Source: Alloyangia pacifica
GTDB lineage: Bacteria; Pseudomonadota; Alphaproteobacteria; Rhodobacterales; Rhodobacteraceae
Direction of reading: 5' to 3'
DNA: 64,000 nt
NCBI RefSeq assembly: GCF_900116195.1
Contig: NZ_FOZW01000016.1
Span: 48,385-112,384 of the forward strand
Each line of letters begins with the position of its first letter. The stretch's first letter is position 1. The notes under the pieces are model-generated. The model was not told the origin of the DNA and ran no database searches. It worked only from the letters and a program-made list of their open reading frames with translations. The position numbers and the translations under genes are program-made. This document shows positions 18,769 through 27,701 of this stretch, piece after piece.

Positions 18769-19902
18769 ATGAAGATCACCGAGATCCGCACCCATCTTCT
18801 GGAACACCGGCTCGAGACCGCCTTCGAGAGCGCGTCGATGCGCTTCGACAAGCGGGTGCATCTGCTGGTCGAGGTGATCTGCGACGACGGCACCACGGGC
18901 TGGGGCGAATGCCTCGGCCCGGCGGGCCCGAACCGCGCCATGGTCGAGGCCTACACCCCCTGGCTCATCGGCAAGGACCCGCTGGAGACCGAGAAGCACT
19001 GGGCGGTGCTCTACAACGCGCTGCGCGATCAGGGGCAGCGGGGGGTTTCCGTCTGTGCCCTTTCCGGCATCGACATCGCGCTCTGGGATATCAAGGGCAA
19101 GCACTTCGGCGTGCCGGTCTCGACGCTGCTCGGCGGGCGTTTCCGCGAGCGCATCCGCGCCTACGCAACCGGCTCGTTCAAGCGCGACGGCGTGGACCGG
19201 GTGGCCGACAATGCCGAGGAGACCGGGCGGCATGCCGCGGATGGCTTCCACGCGGTGAAGATCAAGATCGGCTTCGATCCTTCGGAGGATCTGCAGGTGA
19301 TCAGGGCGGTGCGCGAGGCCATCGGGCCGGACACCCGCCTGATGATCGACGGCAACCACGGCTACGATGTGATCGAGGCGGTGCGCGTCGGCAATGCCGC
19401 AGCGGAATACGATATCGACTGGTTCGAGGAACCGGTGATCCCCGAGCAGCTGGATGCCTATGCCGAGGTCCGCGCGCGCCAGCCCATCCCGGTGGCGGGG
19501 GGCGAGACCTGGCATACCCGCTGGGGCTTTGCCGAGCCGCTGCGGCGCCGGGCGATCGACATCGCCCAGCCCGACCTCTGCGGCGTGGGTGGCTTCACCG
19601 AGGCCAAGCGCGTGGCCGACCTCGCGACCCTGCACGGGGTGCGCGTGGTGCCCCACGTCTGGGGCACCGCGGTGCAGATCGCCGCGGCGCTGCAGTTCAT
19701 GGCGGCGATGGTGCCGGACCCGGTGCGCCGCGGCCCGATCGAGCCGATCATGGAGTTCGACCGCACCCACAACCCTTTCCGACAGGCGGTGGTGACCCGG
19801 CCCATCGAGCACGAGAACGGCTGGGTCAGCATCCCCGACGGCCCGGGGCTGGGGATCGAGATCGACCGGGACGCGCTGAAGGAATTCGCGCCGAAGGGGT
19901 GA
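18769..19902 (+). CDS. gci: D-galactaro-1,4-lactone cycloisomerase (Gci-like, enolase superfamily)
   Basis: A 377-residue enzyme of the mandelate-racemase group in the enolase superfamily. Key residues fit the Agrobacterium cycloisomerase: KIKIG with Lys164/Lys166, metal ligands Asp194 (MIDGNHGY), Glu220 (WFEEP) and Glu246 (GGETWH), and His296 in VVPHVWGT. N-terminal GWGECLGPAGPNRA and C-terminal IMEFDRTHNPFRQAV also match that enzyme closely. It opens galactaro-1,4-lactone by beta-elimination to 3-deoxy-2-keto-hexarate. It starts 18 nt after kdgD. A mandelate-racemase paralogue with another aldarate substrate is the alternative, but the neighbours favour Gci. Confidence 0.92.
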   Translation: MKITEIRTHLLEHRLETAFESASMRFDKRVHLLVEVICDDGTTGWGECLGPAGPNRAMVEAYTPWLIGKDPLETEKHWAVLYNALRDQGQRGVSVCALSGIDIALWDIKGKHFGVPVSTLLGGRFRERIRAYATGSFKRDGVDRVADNAEETGRHAADGFHAVKIKIGFDPSEDLQVIRAVREAIGPDTRLMIDGNHGYDVIEAVRVGNAAAEYDIDWFEEPVIPEQLDAYAEVRARQPIPVAGGETWHTRWGFAEPLRRRAIDIAQPDLCGVGGFTEAKRVADLATLHGVRVVPHVWGTAVQIAAALQFMAAMVPDPVRRGPIEPIMEFDRTHNPFRQAVVTRPIEHENGWVSIPDGPGLGIEIDRDALKEFAPKG

Positions 19903-20013
19903 CGCGCGGAGTCGGGCGAGCGCCTGCCCGTGGGGTGGCGCTGCGACGATTGATGTCTGCGCTTTATGCCTGTCACATCCGCACGAAATCCGAGCGCCGC
20001 GCAACATGACCAA

Positions 20014-20043
20014 AGCGCCAGCCCGCCGGGACGGGCTGGTGCT
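20014..20043 (+). terminator. Hairpin in the gci-gli intergenic gap
   Basis: Arms AGCGCCAGCCCG and CGGGCTGGTGCT (one mismatch) around CCGGGA lie in the 214-bp gap between two pathway genes. No T tract follows, so it may be an mRNA-processing or pausing element rather than a full terminator. No gene is visible in the gap. Confidence 0.5.
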
Positions 20044-20116
20044 CGCCCGGCGGCTTCGCCTTGATTCCGGGCGGATCAGCGCGGGAGACAAGCCGCCCGC
20101 ATTCAGGAGGATTCCC

Positions 20117-20980
20117 ATGATCGACCGCAAGCTTTCCGGCCCCAAGCCGAAGACGCCGATGCCCAAGGGCGCCTGCGATACGCAGATGCACATGTACCTG
20201 CCCGGCTACACGTGGCGCGAGGACGGCAAGGGTGTGCCCGCCGAGCCTCTGCCGACGCCCGCGATGTACCGCAAGACGATGGACTGGCTCGGCATCGAGC
20301 GGGTGGTGATCACCCAGGGCAACGGGCACCATATGGACAATTCCAGCCTGCTCGCCTGCGTTGCCGAGATGGGCGATTGCGCGCGGGGGGTGGCGGTGAT
20401 CACCGGCGAGACCTCTGAGGCCGAAATGCTCCGGCTCTCCGAGGGCGGCATCGTGGGTGCGCGGATCATGGACCTGCCTGGCGGGGCGGTGGGGCTCGAT
20501 CAGCTCGAGGCAGTGGACGCGCGCGCGGCGCAGGCGGGCTGGATGATGGCGGTGCAGTTCGACGGCACCGCGCTGCCGGAGCTGGAGCCACGGCTTGCCA
20601 AGCTCAAATCCAGATGGGTGCTCGATCACCACGGCAAGATTTTTGGCGGCATAACTGCCGAGCATATCGCCACCATCAAGCGCCTCATGGACGGCGGCAA
20701 GTGCTGGTTCAAGTTTGCCGGCTGCTACGAGGCGACCACCACCTCCGGCCCCGACTATCCCGACATTGCCGCGCTCAGCCGCGAGATCGGCGCGCATGCC
20801 CCCGAGCGCATCGTCTGGGGCACGAACTGGCCGCACAATGCCGCCAGCCGCACCGAGGACTATCCCGACGACGCGCATCTTCTGGATCTGGCGATGAGCT
20901 GGCTGCCGGACGAGGCGGCGCAGCGGCAGGTGCTGGCCGCCAACCCGCAGGCTCTCTATGGTTTTCCCAAGATGACCTGA
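20117..20980 (+). CDS. gli: D-galactarolactone isomerase-like amidohydrolase
   Basis: A 287-residue TIM-barrel amidohydrolase of the COG3618 type. It starts at 20117 behind a perfect AGGAGG. Metal-site landmarks are CDTQMHMYLPGY (N-terminal strand-1 motif, with the usual HxH reduced to QMH), LDHHGK near residue 175 and the terminal-strand Asn/His region WGTNWPHN near 235. This pattern matches the galactarolactone isomerase of Agrobacterium, which moves the Udh product between the 1,5- and 1,4-lactones so that Gci can use it. Position in the operon after gci supports this; a lactonase role is the main alternative. Confidence 0.85.
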   Translation: MIDRKLSGPKPKTPMPKGACDTQMHMYLPGYTWREDGKGVPAEPLPTPAMYRKTMDWLGIERVVITQGNGHHMDNSSLLACVAEMGDCARGVAVITGETSEAEMLRLSEGGIVGARIMDLPGGAVGLDQLEAVDARAAQAGWMMAVQFDGTALPELEPRLAKLKSRWVLDHHGKIFGGITAEHIATIKRLMDGGKCWFKFAGCYEATTTSGPDYPDIAALSREIGAHAPERIVWGTNWPHNAASRTEDYPDDAHLLDLAMSWLPDEAAQRQVLAANPQALYGFPKMT

Positions 20981-20997
20981 GGAGGAGCAGAGACATC

Positions 20998-21642
20998 ATG
21001 GCAGACCATTCGGCGCGCATCCTGTGTTACGGCGACAGCCTCACCTGGGGGCATGACCCCGCCAACGGCGGTTTGCGGCACGCGATTTCCGACCTCTGGC
21101 CCTCGGTGTTGGCAGAGGCGATCCCCGAGGCAACCGTGCTGGCCGACGGGGTGAACGGGCGCAGCACCTCCTTCGACGACCACGCCGCGCCCTGCGACCG
21201 CAACGCCACGCGCACGCTGCCGGTGGCGCTGGCGGCGCATATGCCGCTCGACCTGGTGGTGATCATGCTGGGCACCAACGACCTCAAGCCCAAGCATGGG
21301 GCGGTGGCGAGCGGCGCGCAGGCAGGGATGCGGCGGCTGATCCAGCTGGTGCGCGGCTTTCCTTTCAAGCCCGCCTCGGCGCAGCCGCAGATCCTGATCG
21401 TCGCGCCGCCCTATTGCATCGCGCCCGCCAAGGGCGCGCCCGACGGCCCGGCGCGGGTGGGGGAGTCGCATCTCTTCGCGCCGCTCTATGCCGAGTTGGC
21501 GGAAGAGGAGGGCGTGGCCTTCTTCGATGCGGGCCGCGTGGCGCAGCCCTCGCCGCTCGACGGGGTGCATCTCGATGCCGCCAACACGCGGGCCATCGGC
21601 GCGGCGCTGGCCGAGCCGGTGCGCGCGCTGCTGGCTCTCTGA
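20998..21642 (+). CDS. SGNH/GDSL hydrolase, probable acetylesterase or lactonase of the galacturonate locus
   Basis: A 214-residue SGNH hydrolase. Block I is ILCYGDSLTWG with the nucleophilic Ser near residue 14, block III is MLGTNDLK near residue 100, and the catalytic Asp/His pair is in DGVHLDAANT near residue 190. It most resembles the small bacterial arylesterases. No signal peptide is present, so it acts in the cytoplasm. The start at 20998 follows GAGGAGGAG and the gene is the last of the plus-strand operon. Two roles fit the context: removal of acetyl groups from imported pectin fragments, or opening of an aldaronolactone. The sequence alone does not decide. Confidence 0.85.
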   Translation: MADHSARILCYGDSLTWGHDPANGGLRHAISDLWPSVLAEAIPEATVLADGVNGRSTSFDDHAAPCDRNATRTLPVALAAHMPLDLVVIMLGTNDLKPKHGAVASGAQAGMRRLIQLVRGFPFKPASAQPQILIVAPPYCIAPAKGAPDGPARVGESHLFAPLYAELAEEEGVAFFDAGRVAQPSPLDGVHLDAANTRAIGAALAEPVRALLAL

Positions 21643-22725
21643 CTACTCGGCGGGAGTGCGGGCGGTGAGCCGCTGCGCTGCCGCCATCATCAGCGGACCG
21701 ACGCCCTTTGCGTCATCCTCGACGATGTCCTCGCTGAGATAATACTCGCGCGAGCCGTCGCGCATCTTGCCGTCGAAACCGCCGAGGCCGGCCACGTGGC
21801 AGATGCGGGTGAGGCGGGTCACACCGCCTTGGGTTTCCAGCCGGGTCTCGATCAGCGCGTCATGGGCGCGCTGGCCGGCGTCGAACCACTCGCCCAGGCC
21901 CAGCTCGGTGCCGCGCATCAGCGCGTAGGCGAACATCGCCGAGGCCGAGCTTTCCTCGTAGTTGCCCGGCAGGTCCGGCGCGTCGAGCACCTGCGGCCAG
22001 AGTCCCGAGGGTGCTTGCTGGCGAGCCACGGCATTCAGCAGCTCGGCGGTCTGGCGCTTCGGTGCGCGCTCGGGGACCAGCGCGCAGATGTCGACCAGCG
22101 CCATCGCCAGCCAGCCCACCGCGCGGGCCCAGACCGCGGCGGAGCGGCCGGTTTCCGGATCGGCCCAGCCCTGCGCCTTGGCCGCATCATAGCCGTGGAC
22201 GTAGAGGCCCGCCGGGCCGCGGGTCAGCTCGAGCGCGCGGGAAAGCTGCGCCAGCGCATCGTCGATCAACGCAGTCTGCTGACTGCGCAGCCCGTATTCG
22301 ATCTGGAAGGGCAGCCCCATGTAGAGCCCGTCGAGCCAGACCTGGCTCGGGTAGCGCTGCTTGTGCCAGTAATTGCCCGCCGCCGTGCGCGGGTGGCGCG
22401 AGAGCTGCTCCGCCAGATGTCCGGCCGCGGCCATGTAGCGCGGATCGGCGGTCTCGTCGGCGAGGTGGAAGAGGCAGCGCCCGGCGAGGATGTGATCGAT
22501 GTTGAACTCGTCGATCCGGTAGCCCGAGAGCGTGCCGTCGGGGGCGATCTGCGCATCGGTCAGGCGCTTGAGATGATCCCACCAGCGCGCCTCGCCGGTG
22601 GCCTCGTGCAACAGGGCGAGGCCGCGGTAGATGCAGCCGTCCTCGTAGCACCAGCTGCCGTCCTTGTAGTGGCTGTAGCGGCCCGCGAAGGCATCGAAAT
22701 ACTCCAGAACATCGGGAAGGGTCAT
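21643..22725 (-). CDS. Unsaturated galacturonyl hydrolase, GH105/GH88 family
   Basis: A 360-residue six-hairpin glycosidase of the GH105 (YteR/RhiN) type, which hydrates the unsaturated uronic acid at the non-reducing end of pectin-derived oligosaccharides to release 5-keto-4-deoxyuronate. Conserved landmarks are [17 protein letters not shown] near the start, [36 protein letters not shown] (containing the catalytic-region Trp-Ala-Arg), [14 protein letters not shown] and [11 protein letters not shown]. There is no signal peptide, so it acts after uptake. It is the last gene of the tog operon and overlaps the GH28 gene by 4 nt (ATGA). Its stop codon abuts that of the convergent SGNH gene with no bases between. 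Confidence 0.92.
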   Translation of the reverse strand: MTLPDVLEYFDAFAGRYSHYKDGSWCYEDGCIYRGLALLHEATGEARWWDHLKRLTDAQIAPDGTLSGYRIDEFNIDHILAGRCLFHLADETADPRYMAAAGHLAEQLSRHPRTAAGNYWHKQRYPSQVWLDGLYMGLPFQIEYGLRSQQTALIDDALAQLSRALELTRGPAGLYVHGYDAAKAQGWADPETGRSAAVWARAVGWLAMALVDICALVPERAPKRQTAELLNAVARQQAPSGLWPQVLDAPDLPGNYEESSASAMFAYALMRGTELGLGEWFDAGQRAHDALIETRLETQGGVTRLTRICHVAGLGGFDGKMRDGSREYYLSEDIVEDDAKGVGPLMMAAAQRLTARTPAE

Positions 22726-24278
22726 GGCTGGGCAGGGCTCCGGTTGAGAAAGGCGTCGGTGCTGAGCGGGGCGGCTTCGGGGGCGGGGTGGCCCTCGATC
22801 GTCGCGTGTTCGGCAAGCACGCCGGCGTGGCGCAGGGCGCGCACCCCATCGGCCATGAGTGGCGGCTCGGCACGCGCGGCGGGATCGTGCGAATGAAGCG
22901 TGATACCTGACAGGCGGATCGGGCCGATGGGGGCCTCGGGGAGGCCGAGGAAGGCGCCGAGGGCATGGGCGAGGTTGCGGACCTCCACGTCCTCGACGGT
23001 GATCTCGCCGATGTGCGGGGTCAGGTGGCCGATCGCGGCGGGGGTGCGGGACTGCACCCAGTCGGCGTGGCCGTCGTGGTCGCAGAAGTAATGCGCGTTG
23101 GCCGAGAAGGCGGTGAGCACCCCGTCCATGGTCACGTTGCGCATGGCGATGCGGGCGATCTCGCCGCCGCGTCCGCGCCGCGTCTTCAGCCGCAGGCCGC
23201 GGTCGGTACCGAGCATCTCGCAGTCGCGCACGGTGACGTCGGTGACGCCGCCGGACATCTCCGAGCCGATGACGCAGCCGCCGTGGCCGCGCTCCATCAG
23301 GCAATGCTGCACGGTGACGCGGCGGGTGGGGCGCAGGTGGTCGTCCTCGCCCTTGTCGCCGCGCTTGCCGGCCTTGATCGCGATGCAGTCGTCGCCGACC
23401 GAGAAATGCGTGCCGAGGATGGTGACGTCCTCGCACATGTCGGGATCGAAGCCGTCGGTGTTGGGGCTGTCGTGCGGGGCCTGAATGCTGAGGCAGGCGG
23501 CAAAGAGATCGCGGCAGCCCTGTGGGTGGATGGTCCAGCTCGGCGCGTTGCGGATGGTGAAGCCGATGAGCCGGGTCGCCTCGGCGTCGATCAGGTGCAG
23601 GCCGCGCGGGCGGCGGGCGCCCTCGCGCGTTTGCTTCGGCCAGCTCCACCAGTCGCCGCGGTCGCCGCCGCCGTCGAGCGTACCGAAACCCTCGATTGTG
23701 AGGTTGCGCGTGTTGATGGCGTGCAGCGGGGCGCGGAAACAGGCGGCGGGCAGCCCCTCCCACGAACCGAGCATGGTGCCGCCCGGGCTGCGGGCAGGCA
23801 GGATCGACCAGCCGGTTCGGTCCGAGGGGGCGGCGAGGGTGGCGCCGTGGGAAAGGTGCAGGATCATGTCCGAGCGCAGCTCGACCGGGGCGCAGAGCCA
23901 GATGCCGGGCGGGACGATCAGCGTGCCACCTTGCGGCAGCCTTGCGATGGCCTCGGCGAAGGCGGCGGCGTTTCCGGCTGCGGCCAGCGGAGTGTCGGGC
24001 AGGCCTGCCCGGGCACCGAAATCGGTCACATCGAGCGCGCCGGGACAGGGGGCGGTGGTGAAGTTCAGGCTCTCGCCGCCGCAGCGGAATTGGTAGTCGC
24101 TGCCCGGCACCAACGGGCCGAGCGGCAGCACCACGCGGCAGGCCGTGCCCTCGGCCACGGTCACGCCGGCGCGGCTCAGCCGCCAAGGGCGGGCCGGTTC
24201 GAGCGTGAAGCGGGCGGGGGGCGGTGCGAGGCACAGCACGGCCATGCGCGGGGTCACCGCGGCGCAACGGAGGGTCAT
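22722..24278 (-). CDS. Glycoside hydrolase family 28 (exo-polygalacturonase type), apparently cytoplasmic
   Basis: A 518-residue pectin-fragment hydrolase. All GH28 signatures are present: NTDGFD (273-278), GDDC (295-298) with the catalytic Asp pair, GHGG (331-334) and RLKT (363-366). The first about 75 residues form a small beta domain, as in exo-acting family members of bacteria such as Thermotoga. No Sec or Tat signal is seen, so the enzyme probably trims imported oligogalacturonates inside the cell. It follows the ABC binding-protein gene and overlaps GH105. Release of monomeric galacturonate would feed udh; exact end-product cannot be read from sequence. Confidence 0.93.
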   Translation of the reverse strand: MTLRCAAVTPRMAVLCLAPPPARFTLEPARPWRLSRAGVTVAEGTACRVVLPLGPLVPGSDYQFRCGGESLNFTTAPCPGALDVTDFGARAGLPDTPLAAAGNAAAFAEAIARLPQGGTLIVPPGIWLCAPVELRSDMILHLSHGATLAAPSDRTGWSILPARSPGGTMLGSWEGLPAACFRAPLHAINTRNLTIEGFGTLDGGGDRGDWWSWPKQTREGARRPRGLHLIDAEATRLIGFTIRNAPSWTIHPQGCRDLFAACLSIQAPHDSPNTDGFDPDMCEDVTILGTHFSVGDDCIAIKAGKRGDKGEDDHLRPTRRVTVQHCLMERGHGGCVIGSEMSGGVTDVTVRDCEMLGTDRGLRLKTRRGRGGEIARIAMRNVTMDGVLTAFSANAHYFCDHDGHADWVQSRTPAAIGHLTPHIGEITVEDVEVRNLAHALGAFLGLPEAPIGPIRLSGITLHSHDPAARAEPPLMADGVRALRHAGVLAEHATIEGHPAPEAAPLSTDAFLNRSPAQP

Positions 24279-24303
24279 GGGCAGGACTTTCGTCTGGGGA
24301 TGC

Positions 24304-24332
24304 GGGGCGGCCCGGAGTGGTGGGGCCGCCCC
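24304..24332 (-). terminator. Hairpin between togB-like gene and GH28
   Basis: Perfect 10-bp arms GGGGCGGCCC and GGGCCGCCCC around a 9-nt loop lie 27 nt beyond the stop of the binding-protein gene on the minus strand. There is no T tract. It parallels the hairpins after tctC and dctP and probably stabilises the upstream mRNA. Confidence 0.65.
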
Positions 24333-24358
24333 TGAGGGGAGGTCTCAGTCGTCGCGGG

Positions 24359-25636
24359 TCAGTCGAACTGGCTCAACACGTCGTTGGCGCCCTCGATGAT
24401 GTACCCGGCGGCCTCCTCGGCGCTGACCATGCCGTAGGCGAACTCCTCGAGCGTATCGACGAAGGTCGCGCGCAGCTCGGGGTGCTCGTTGAACGGCGAC
24501 ACGGCCGGACCCTCGGAGGCCATCATGATCTCATGCGCCTTGAGCAGCTCGGGCTTGATCGCGCCCGCCGCCTCGAGCCGGTCCAGCGCCACCTTCGAGG
24601 CCGGCAGGCCGCGGGTGTCGCCGAGCGCGTCGATGCCCTCGGGCTCATTGACGAGGCAGTTGAGGACCTCGGCCGCCGCATCGGGGTTACTGGAGTTTTT
24701 CGACACGGCAAAGAGCATCGAAGGCTTGCGGTAGACGCCCTGCGTCACCGCGTCCTCGAAGGTGACCATGGGCACCGGGGTCAGCACCTCGCCTTCGGCC
24801 AGCGGGTCGGAGAACTTGAAATAGGTGCTGTCCCACTCGTAGGAGCCGGCGATCTTGCCCTCGGCCCAGGCGGTCTTCTCATAGAGCTTCACGTTGCCCT
24901 CGGCGGCCTCGTCCTGACGAGACTGGATGGCACCGGTGTCGACCATGCGCTGGTAGAAGGTGATGCCTTCGACCAGTTCTTCCGGGGTCCATGCGACGCG
25001 GTTGGTTTCCGGGTCCACGAGGTCCTTACCGGTCTTCTGGGTGACCGCGAGCGAGACCAGCAGCTGGGCGCTTTCCGAGACGGCGTTGAACAGGCGGTAG
25101 TCCTCGCCTTCCTTGTCGCGCAGCGCCTCGGCGGCGCCGAAGAATTCTTCCCAGGTGGTCGGCGGGGTCAGCCCGGCCTCTTCGAGCGTGGTGGTGTTGA
25201 AGAAGAACACCCGCCCCGTGGTCGAGACCGGGATGCCCTGCACGTGGCCCTTCACCGTCACGCCGTCGAGATCGGCCTGCGGGTACTGCGACAGGTCCAC
25301 CGCACCCAGATCCTGCAGGTCGGCAAAGCCGGTGCCATCGCGCGAAAAGAGCGGTAGCCACGGCCAGTTCACCTGGATGAGGTCGGCTTCGGTGCCGCCC
25401 GCCATCTGGGTGGTGAGTTTCTCGAGGTAGCCGGCGAAGCCGGTGAACTCGGGGGCAATGGTATGGCCGTATTTCTCGCCACAGACCTTCAGCGCCTCCT
25501 GCGTGGCGACATGGCGCGAGTCGCCGCCCCACCAGCTCATCCGCAGGTCGGCGGCATGGGCCATGCTGGTCGCCGACGACAGCGCGCAAGGTACCAGGGC
25601 GCTGGCGAGCAGCGCCTTCTTGATGGTCGATTTCAT
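24359..25636 (-). CDS. Oligogalacturonate-type ABC transporter substrate-binding protein (TogB-like)
   Basis: A 425-residue periplasmic binding protein of the carbohydrate CUT1 family. It starts behind a strong AGGAGGAGG and has a Sec signal ending near AHAA. The mature start LRMSWWGGDSRHVATQEALK, the segment YGHTIAPEFTGFAGYLEKLT and DLIQVNWPWLPLFSRDGTGF resemble TogB, the oligogalacturonide-binding protein of pectinolytic enterobacteria. It is encoded after the ATPase and two permease genes of the same operon and before two pectin-fragment hydrolases, which supports uptake of short saturated or unsaturated galacturonides. Specificity is inferred. Confidence 0.9.
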   Translation of the reverse strand: MKSTIKKALLASALVPCALSSATSMAHAADLRMSWWGGDSRHVATQEALKVCGEKYGHTIAPEFTGFAGYLEKLTTQMAGGTEADLIQVNWPWLPLFSRDGTGFADLQDLGAVDLSQYPQADLDGVTVKGHVQGIPVSTTGRVFFFNTTTLEEAGLTPPTTWEEFFGAAEALRDKEGEDYRLFNAVSESAQLLVSLAVTQKTGKDLVDPETNRVAWTPEELVEGITFYQRMVDTGAIQSRQDEAAEGNVKLYEKTAWAEGKIAGSYEWDSTYFKFSDPLAEGEVLTPVPMVTFEDAVTQGVYRKPSMLFAVSKNSSNPDAAAEVLNCLVNEPEGIDALGDTRGLPASKVALDRLEAAGAIKPELLKAHEIMMASEGPAVSPFNEHPELRATFVDTLEEFAYGMVSAEEAAGYIIEGANDVLSQFD

Positions 25637-25663
25637 TTTGAAAACCTCCTCCTAGTTTTCGGT

Positions 25664-26770
25664 TCAGCCCGCGAGGGGCAGGGATACATTCGCGCCGCTC
25701 GCGCGGTCGAAGATATGCGCATGGGCAAGGTCGGGCGTCAGGCGGATGCGCTCGTCCGAGCGGTCGAGCGCGTCGTATTCTGCAGCGCCCGCGACGGTGG
25801 TGATCTCCTTGCCCTCGAGCATGGCGTGCAGGTAGACCTCGTGCCCCATGAACTCGGCCGAGCGCAGCCGCGCGGTCAGCCCGTTGCCCGCCGAGAGCTT
25901 CATGTGCTGCGGGCGGATGCCGAGAGCCGCCTCCTGCGGCTTGGCGTGCATCCGGTTCAGCACTGCCTCGTCGAGCGAGATCACCTGCCCGCCAAGGCGG
26001 AAGTCGGTGCCCTCGATCTCGCCGTCGATCACGTTCATCTCGGGCGAGCCGATGAAGCCCGCGACGAAAAGATTGGCGGGGCGGTCGTAAAGTTCCTTGG
26101 GGGTGGCAACCTGCATGATGTGGCCGTCCTTCATCACGCAGATGCGGTCGCCCATGGTCATCGCCTCGGTCTGGTCGTGGGTTACATAGACCACCGTCGA
26201 GGGGCGGCCCTCGGCCTTCAGACGCTTGTGCAGGTCGGTGATCCGCACCCGCATCGAGGCGCGCAGCTTGGCGTCGAGGTTCGAGAGCGGCTCGTCGAAG
26301 AGGAAAACCTCGGGCTTCTTGATCAGCGCCCGGCCCAAAGCGACGCGCTGCGCCTGACCTCCCGAGAGTTGTTTCGGCAGCCGGTCGAGCAGCGGCTCGA
26401 TCTCGAGGATGCGGGCGACCTCCCTTACGGCGGCCTCGCGCTCCGCCTTCGGCACATGCGCGAGGCGCAGGCCGAAGGCGAGGTTCGAGCGCACCTTCAT
26501 GTGCGGGTAGAGCGCGTAGTTCTGGAACACCATGGCGATGCGGCGCTTGCCGGGGGGCAGGGCGTTGACGATGCGGTCGCCGATGCGGATCTCGCCGCTG
26601 GTGACTTCCTCGAGCCCGGCGATCATCCGCAGCGTGGTCGACTTGGCGCAGCCCGAGGGGCCGACCAGCACCATGAACTCGCCTTCCTGGACATCGAGGT
26701 CGATCCCGTGCACCGCCTTGAAAGCACCGCCATAGACCTTTTCAAGCTTGCTGAGTTGCAGACGTGCCAT
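25664..26770 (-). CDS. ABC transporter ATP-binding protein (TogA/UgpC/MsmX-like)
   Basis: A 368-residue CUT1-type ATPase. Walker A is GPSGCAKST (residues about 38-46, Ala where the consensus has Gly), Q-loop FQNYALYPHM, signature LSGGQAQRVALGRAL, Walker B VFLFDEPLSNLDAKLR and the switch His in YVTHDQTEAMT. The C-terminal 130 residues form the OB-like regulatory domain seen in sugar ATPases (FIGSPEMNVIDG, LGIRPQHM). It powers the importer formed with the two permeases just upstream, starting 5 nt after the second permease. The start ATG at 26770 gives the family-typical MARLQLSKLEKVYGG. Confidence 0.95.
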   Translation of the reverse strand: MARLQLSKLEKVYGGAFKAVHGIDLDVQEGEFMVLVGPSGCAKSTTLRMIAGLEEVTSGEIRIGDRIVNALPPGKRRIAMVFQNYALYPHMKVRSNLAFGLRLAHVPKAEREAAVREVARILEIEPLLDRLPKQLSGGQAQRVALGRALIKKPEVFLFDEPLSNLDAKLRASMRVRITDLHKRLKAEGRPSTVVYVTHDQTEAMTMGDRICVMKDGHIMQVATPKELYDRPANLFVAGFIGSPEMNVIDGEIEGTDFRLGGQVISLDEAVLNRMHAKPQEAALGIRPQHMKLSAGNGLTARLRSAEFMGHEVYLHAMLEGKEITTVAGAAEYDALDRSDERIRLTPDLAHAHIFDRASGANVSLPLAG

Positions 26771-26775
26771 TGCGA

Positions 26776-27699
26776 TTATCCTTTCACCCCACCGGCCGAG
26801 AGGCCCTCGATGAAGTATTTCTGAGCCATGAAGAACACGATGAGCGCGGGCGTGATGGTGAGCACGGACATCGCCAGGATGCGGTTCCATTCGAACGCCT
26901 CGGTCGTGTCGATCGAGAGTTTCAGCGCGAGGCTGACCGGGTACTTGTCGACCGAGCTGATGTAGATCAGCGGGCCGAGGAAGTCGTTCATCGTCCACAT
27001 GAACTGGAACAGGCAGACCGAGATGAGGGCCGGGGCCAGCATCGGCACCACGATGAACACCAGCGTCTGCCATGAGTTCGCGCCGTCGACCCGCGCCGCC
27101 TCTTCCATGTCGCCCGGGATGGCGCGCAGGAACTGCACCAGCATGAAGACGAAGAAGGCGTCACCGGCAAAGGCAGAGGGCACCCAGAGCGGCAGGAAAC
27201 TGTCGAGCCAGCCAAGGTCGCGGAACAGCAGGTACTGCGGGATGCGGGTCACGACGTTGGGCAGCAGCAGGATCGCGATGACCGAGCCGAAGAGCAGTTT
27301 CTTCAGCGGGAAGTCAAAACGGGCGAAGCCATAGGCCACCATGGTGCAGCTGATCGCCGTGCCGATCACCTTGGGGATGATGATCAGGAAGGAGTTCAGG
27401 AAGAACCGCCCGAAGGTGTAGGGGGTCGAGGTCTCCCAGCCTTTCACGTAGCCCTCGGTGGTGGGCTCCTGCGGGACGAAGCCGGGGTTGGCGAAGATCT
27501 CGGCGTTGGTCTTGAAGGACGCGCCCACCAGCCAGATCAGCGGGTAGAGCATCATCAGCCCCACCCCGAAGAGGATGATGTAGCGCACCGCGGCCGAGAT
27601 CTTGGCGTTGCGGATCTGCCGGGCGTTGGCGGCGCGGGCCTCGGCGAGGCCGTCGGCGCCGGCAGTGATGACATCGGAGGCGTGTGAGATATCGGTCAT
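26776..27699 (-). CDS. ABC sugar transporter permease (TogN-like)
   Basis: A 307-residue permease of the MalG/CUT1 type with six membrane segments and a long cytoplasmic N-terminus of about 40 residues. The EAA loop is DMEEAARVDGANSWQTLVFIVVPML near residue 210, with the conserved Gly for ATPase contact. Its start at 27699 lies 2 nt past the stop of the first permease, so the two are coupled. Together they form the membrane pore of the oligogalacturonate-type importer. Confidence 0.93.
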   Translation of the reverse strand: MTDISHASDVITAGADGLAEARAANARQIRNAKISAAVRYIILFGVGLMMLYPLIWLVGASFKTNAEIFANPGFVPQEPTTEGYVKGWETSTPYTFGRFFLNSFLIIIPKVIGTAISCTMVAYGFARFDFPLKKLLFGSVIAILLLPNVVTRIPQYLLFRDLGWLDSFLPLWVPSAFAGDAFFVFMLVQFLRAIPGDMEEAARVDGANSWQTLVFIVVPMLAPALISVCLFQFMWTMNDFLGPLIYISSVDKYPVSLALKLSIDTTEAFEWNRILAMSVLTITPALIVFFMAQKYFIEGLSAGGVKG

Positions 27700-27701
27700 G
27701 T

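Noticed and set aside
26620..26660. Ala in place of Gly in Walker A (GPSGCAKST) of the ABC ATPase as a sign of inactivation
   Set aside because: The catalytic Lys, Ser/Thr and all other ATPase motifs are intact, and I recall the same variant in other alphaproteobacterial sugar ATPases; treated as natural variation.
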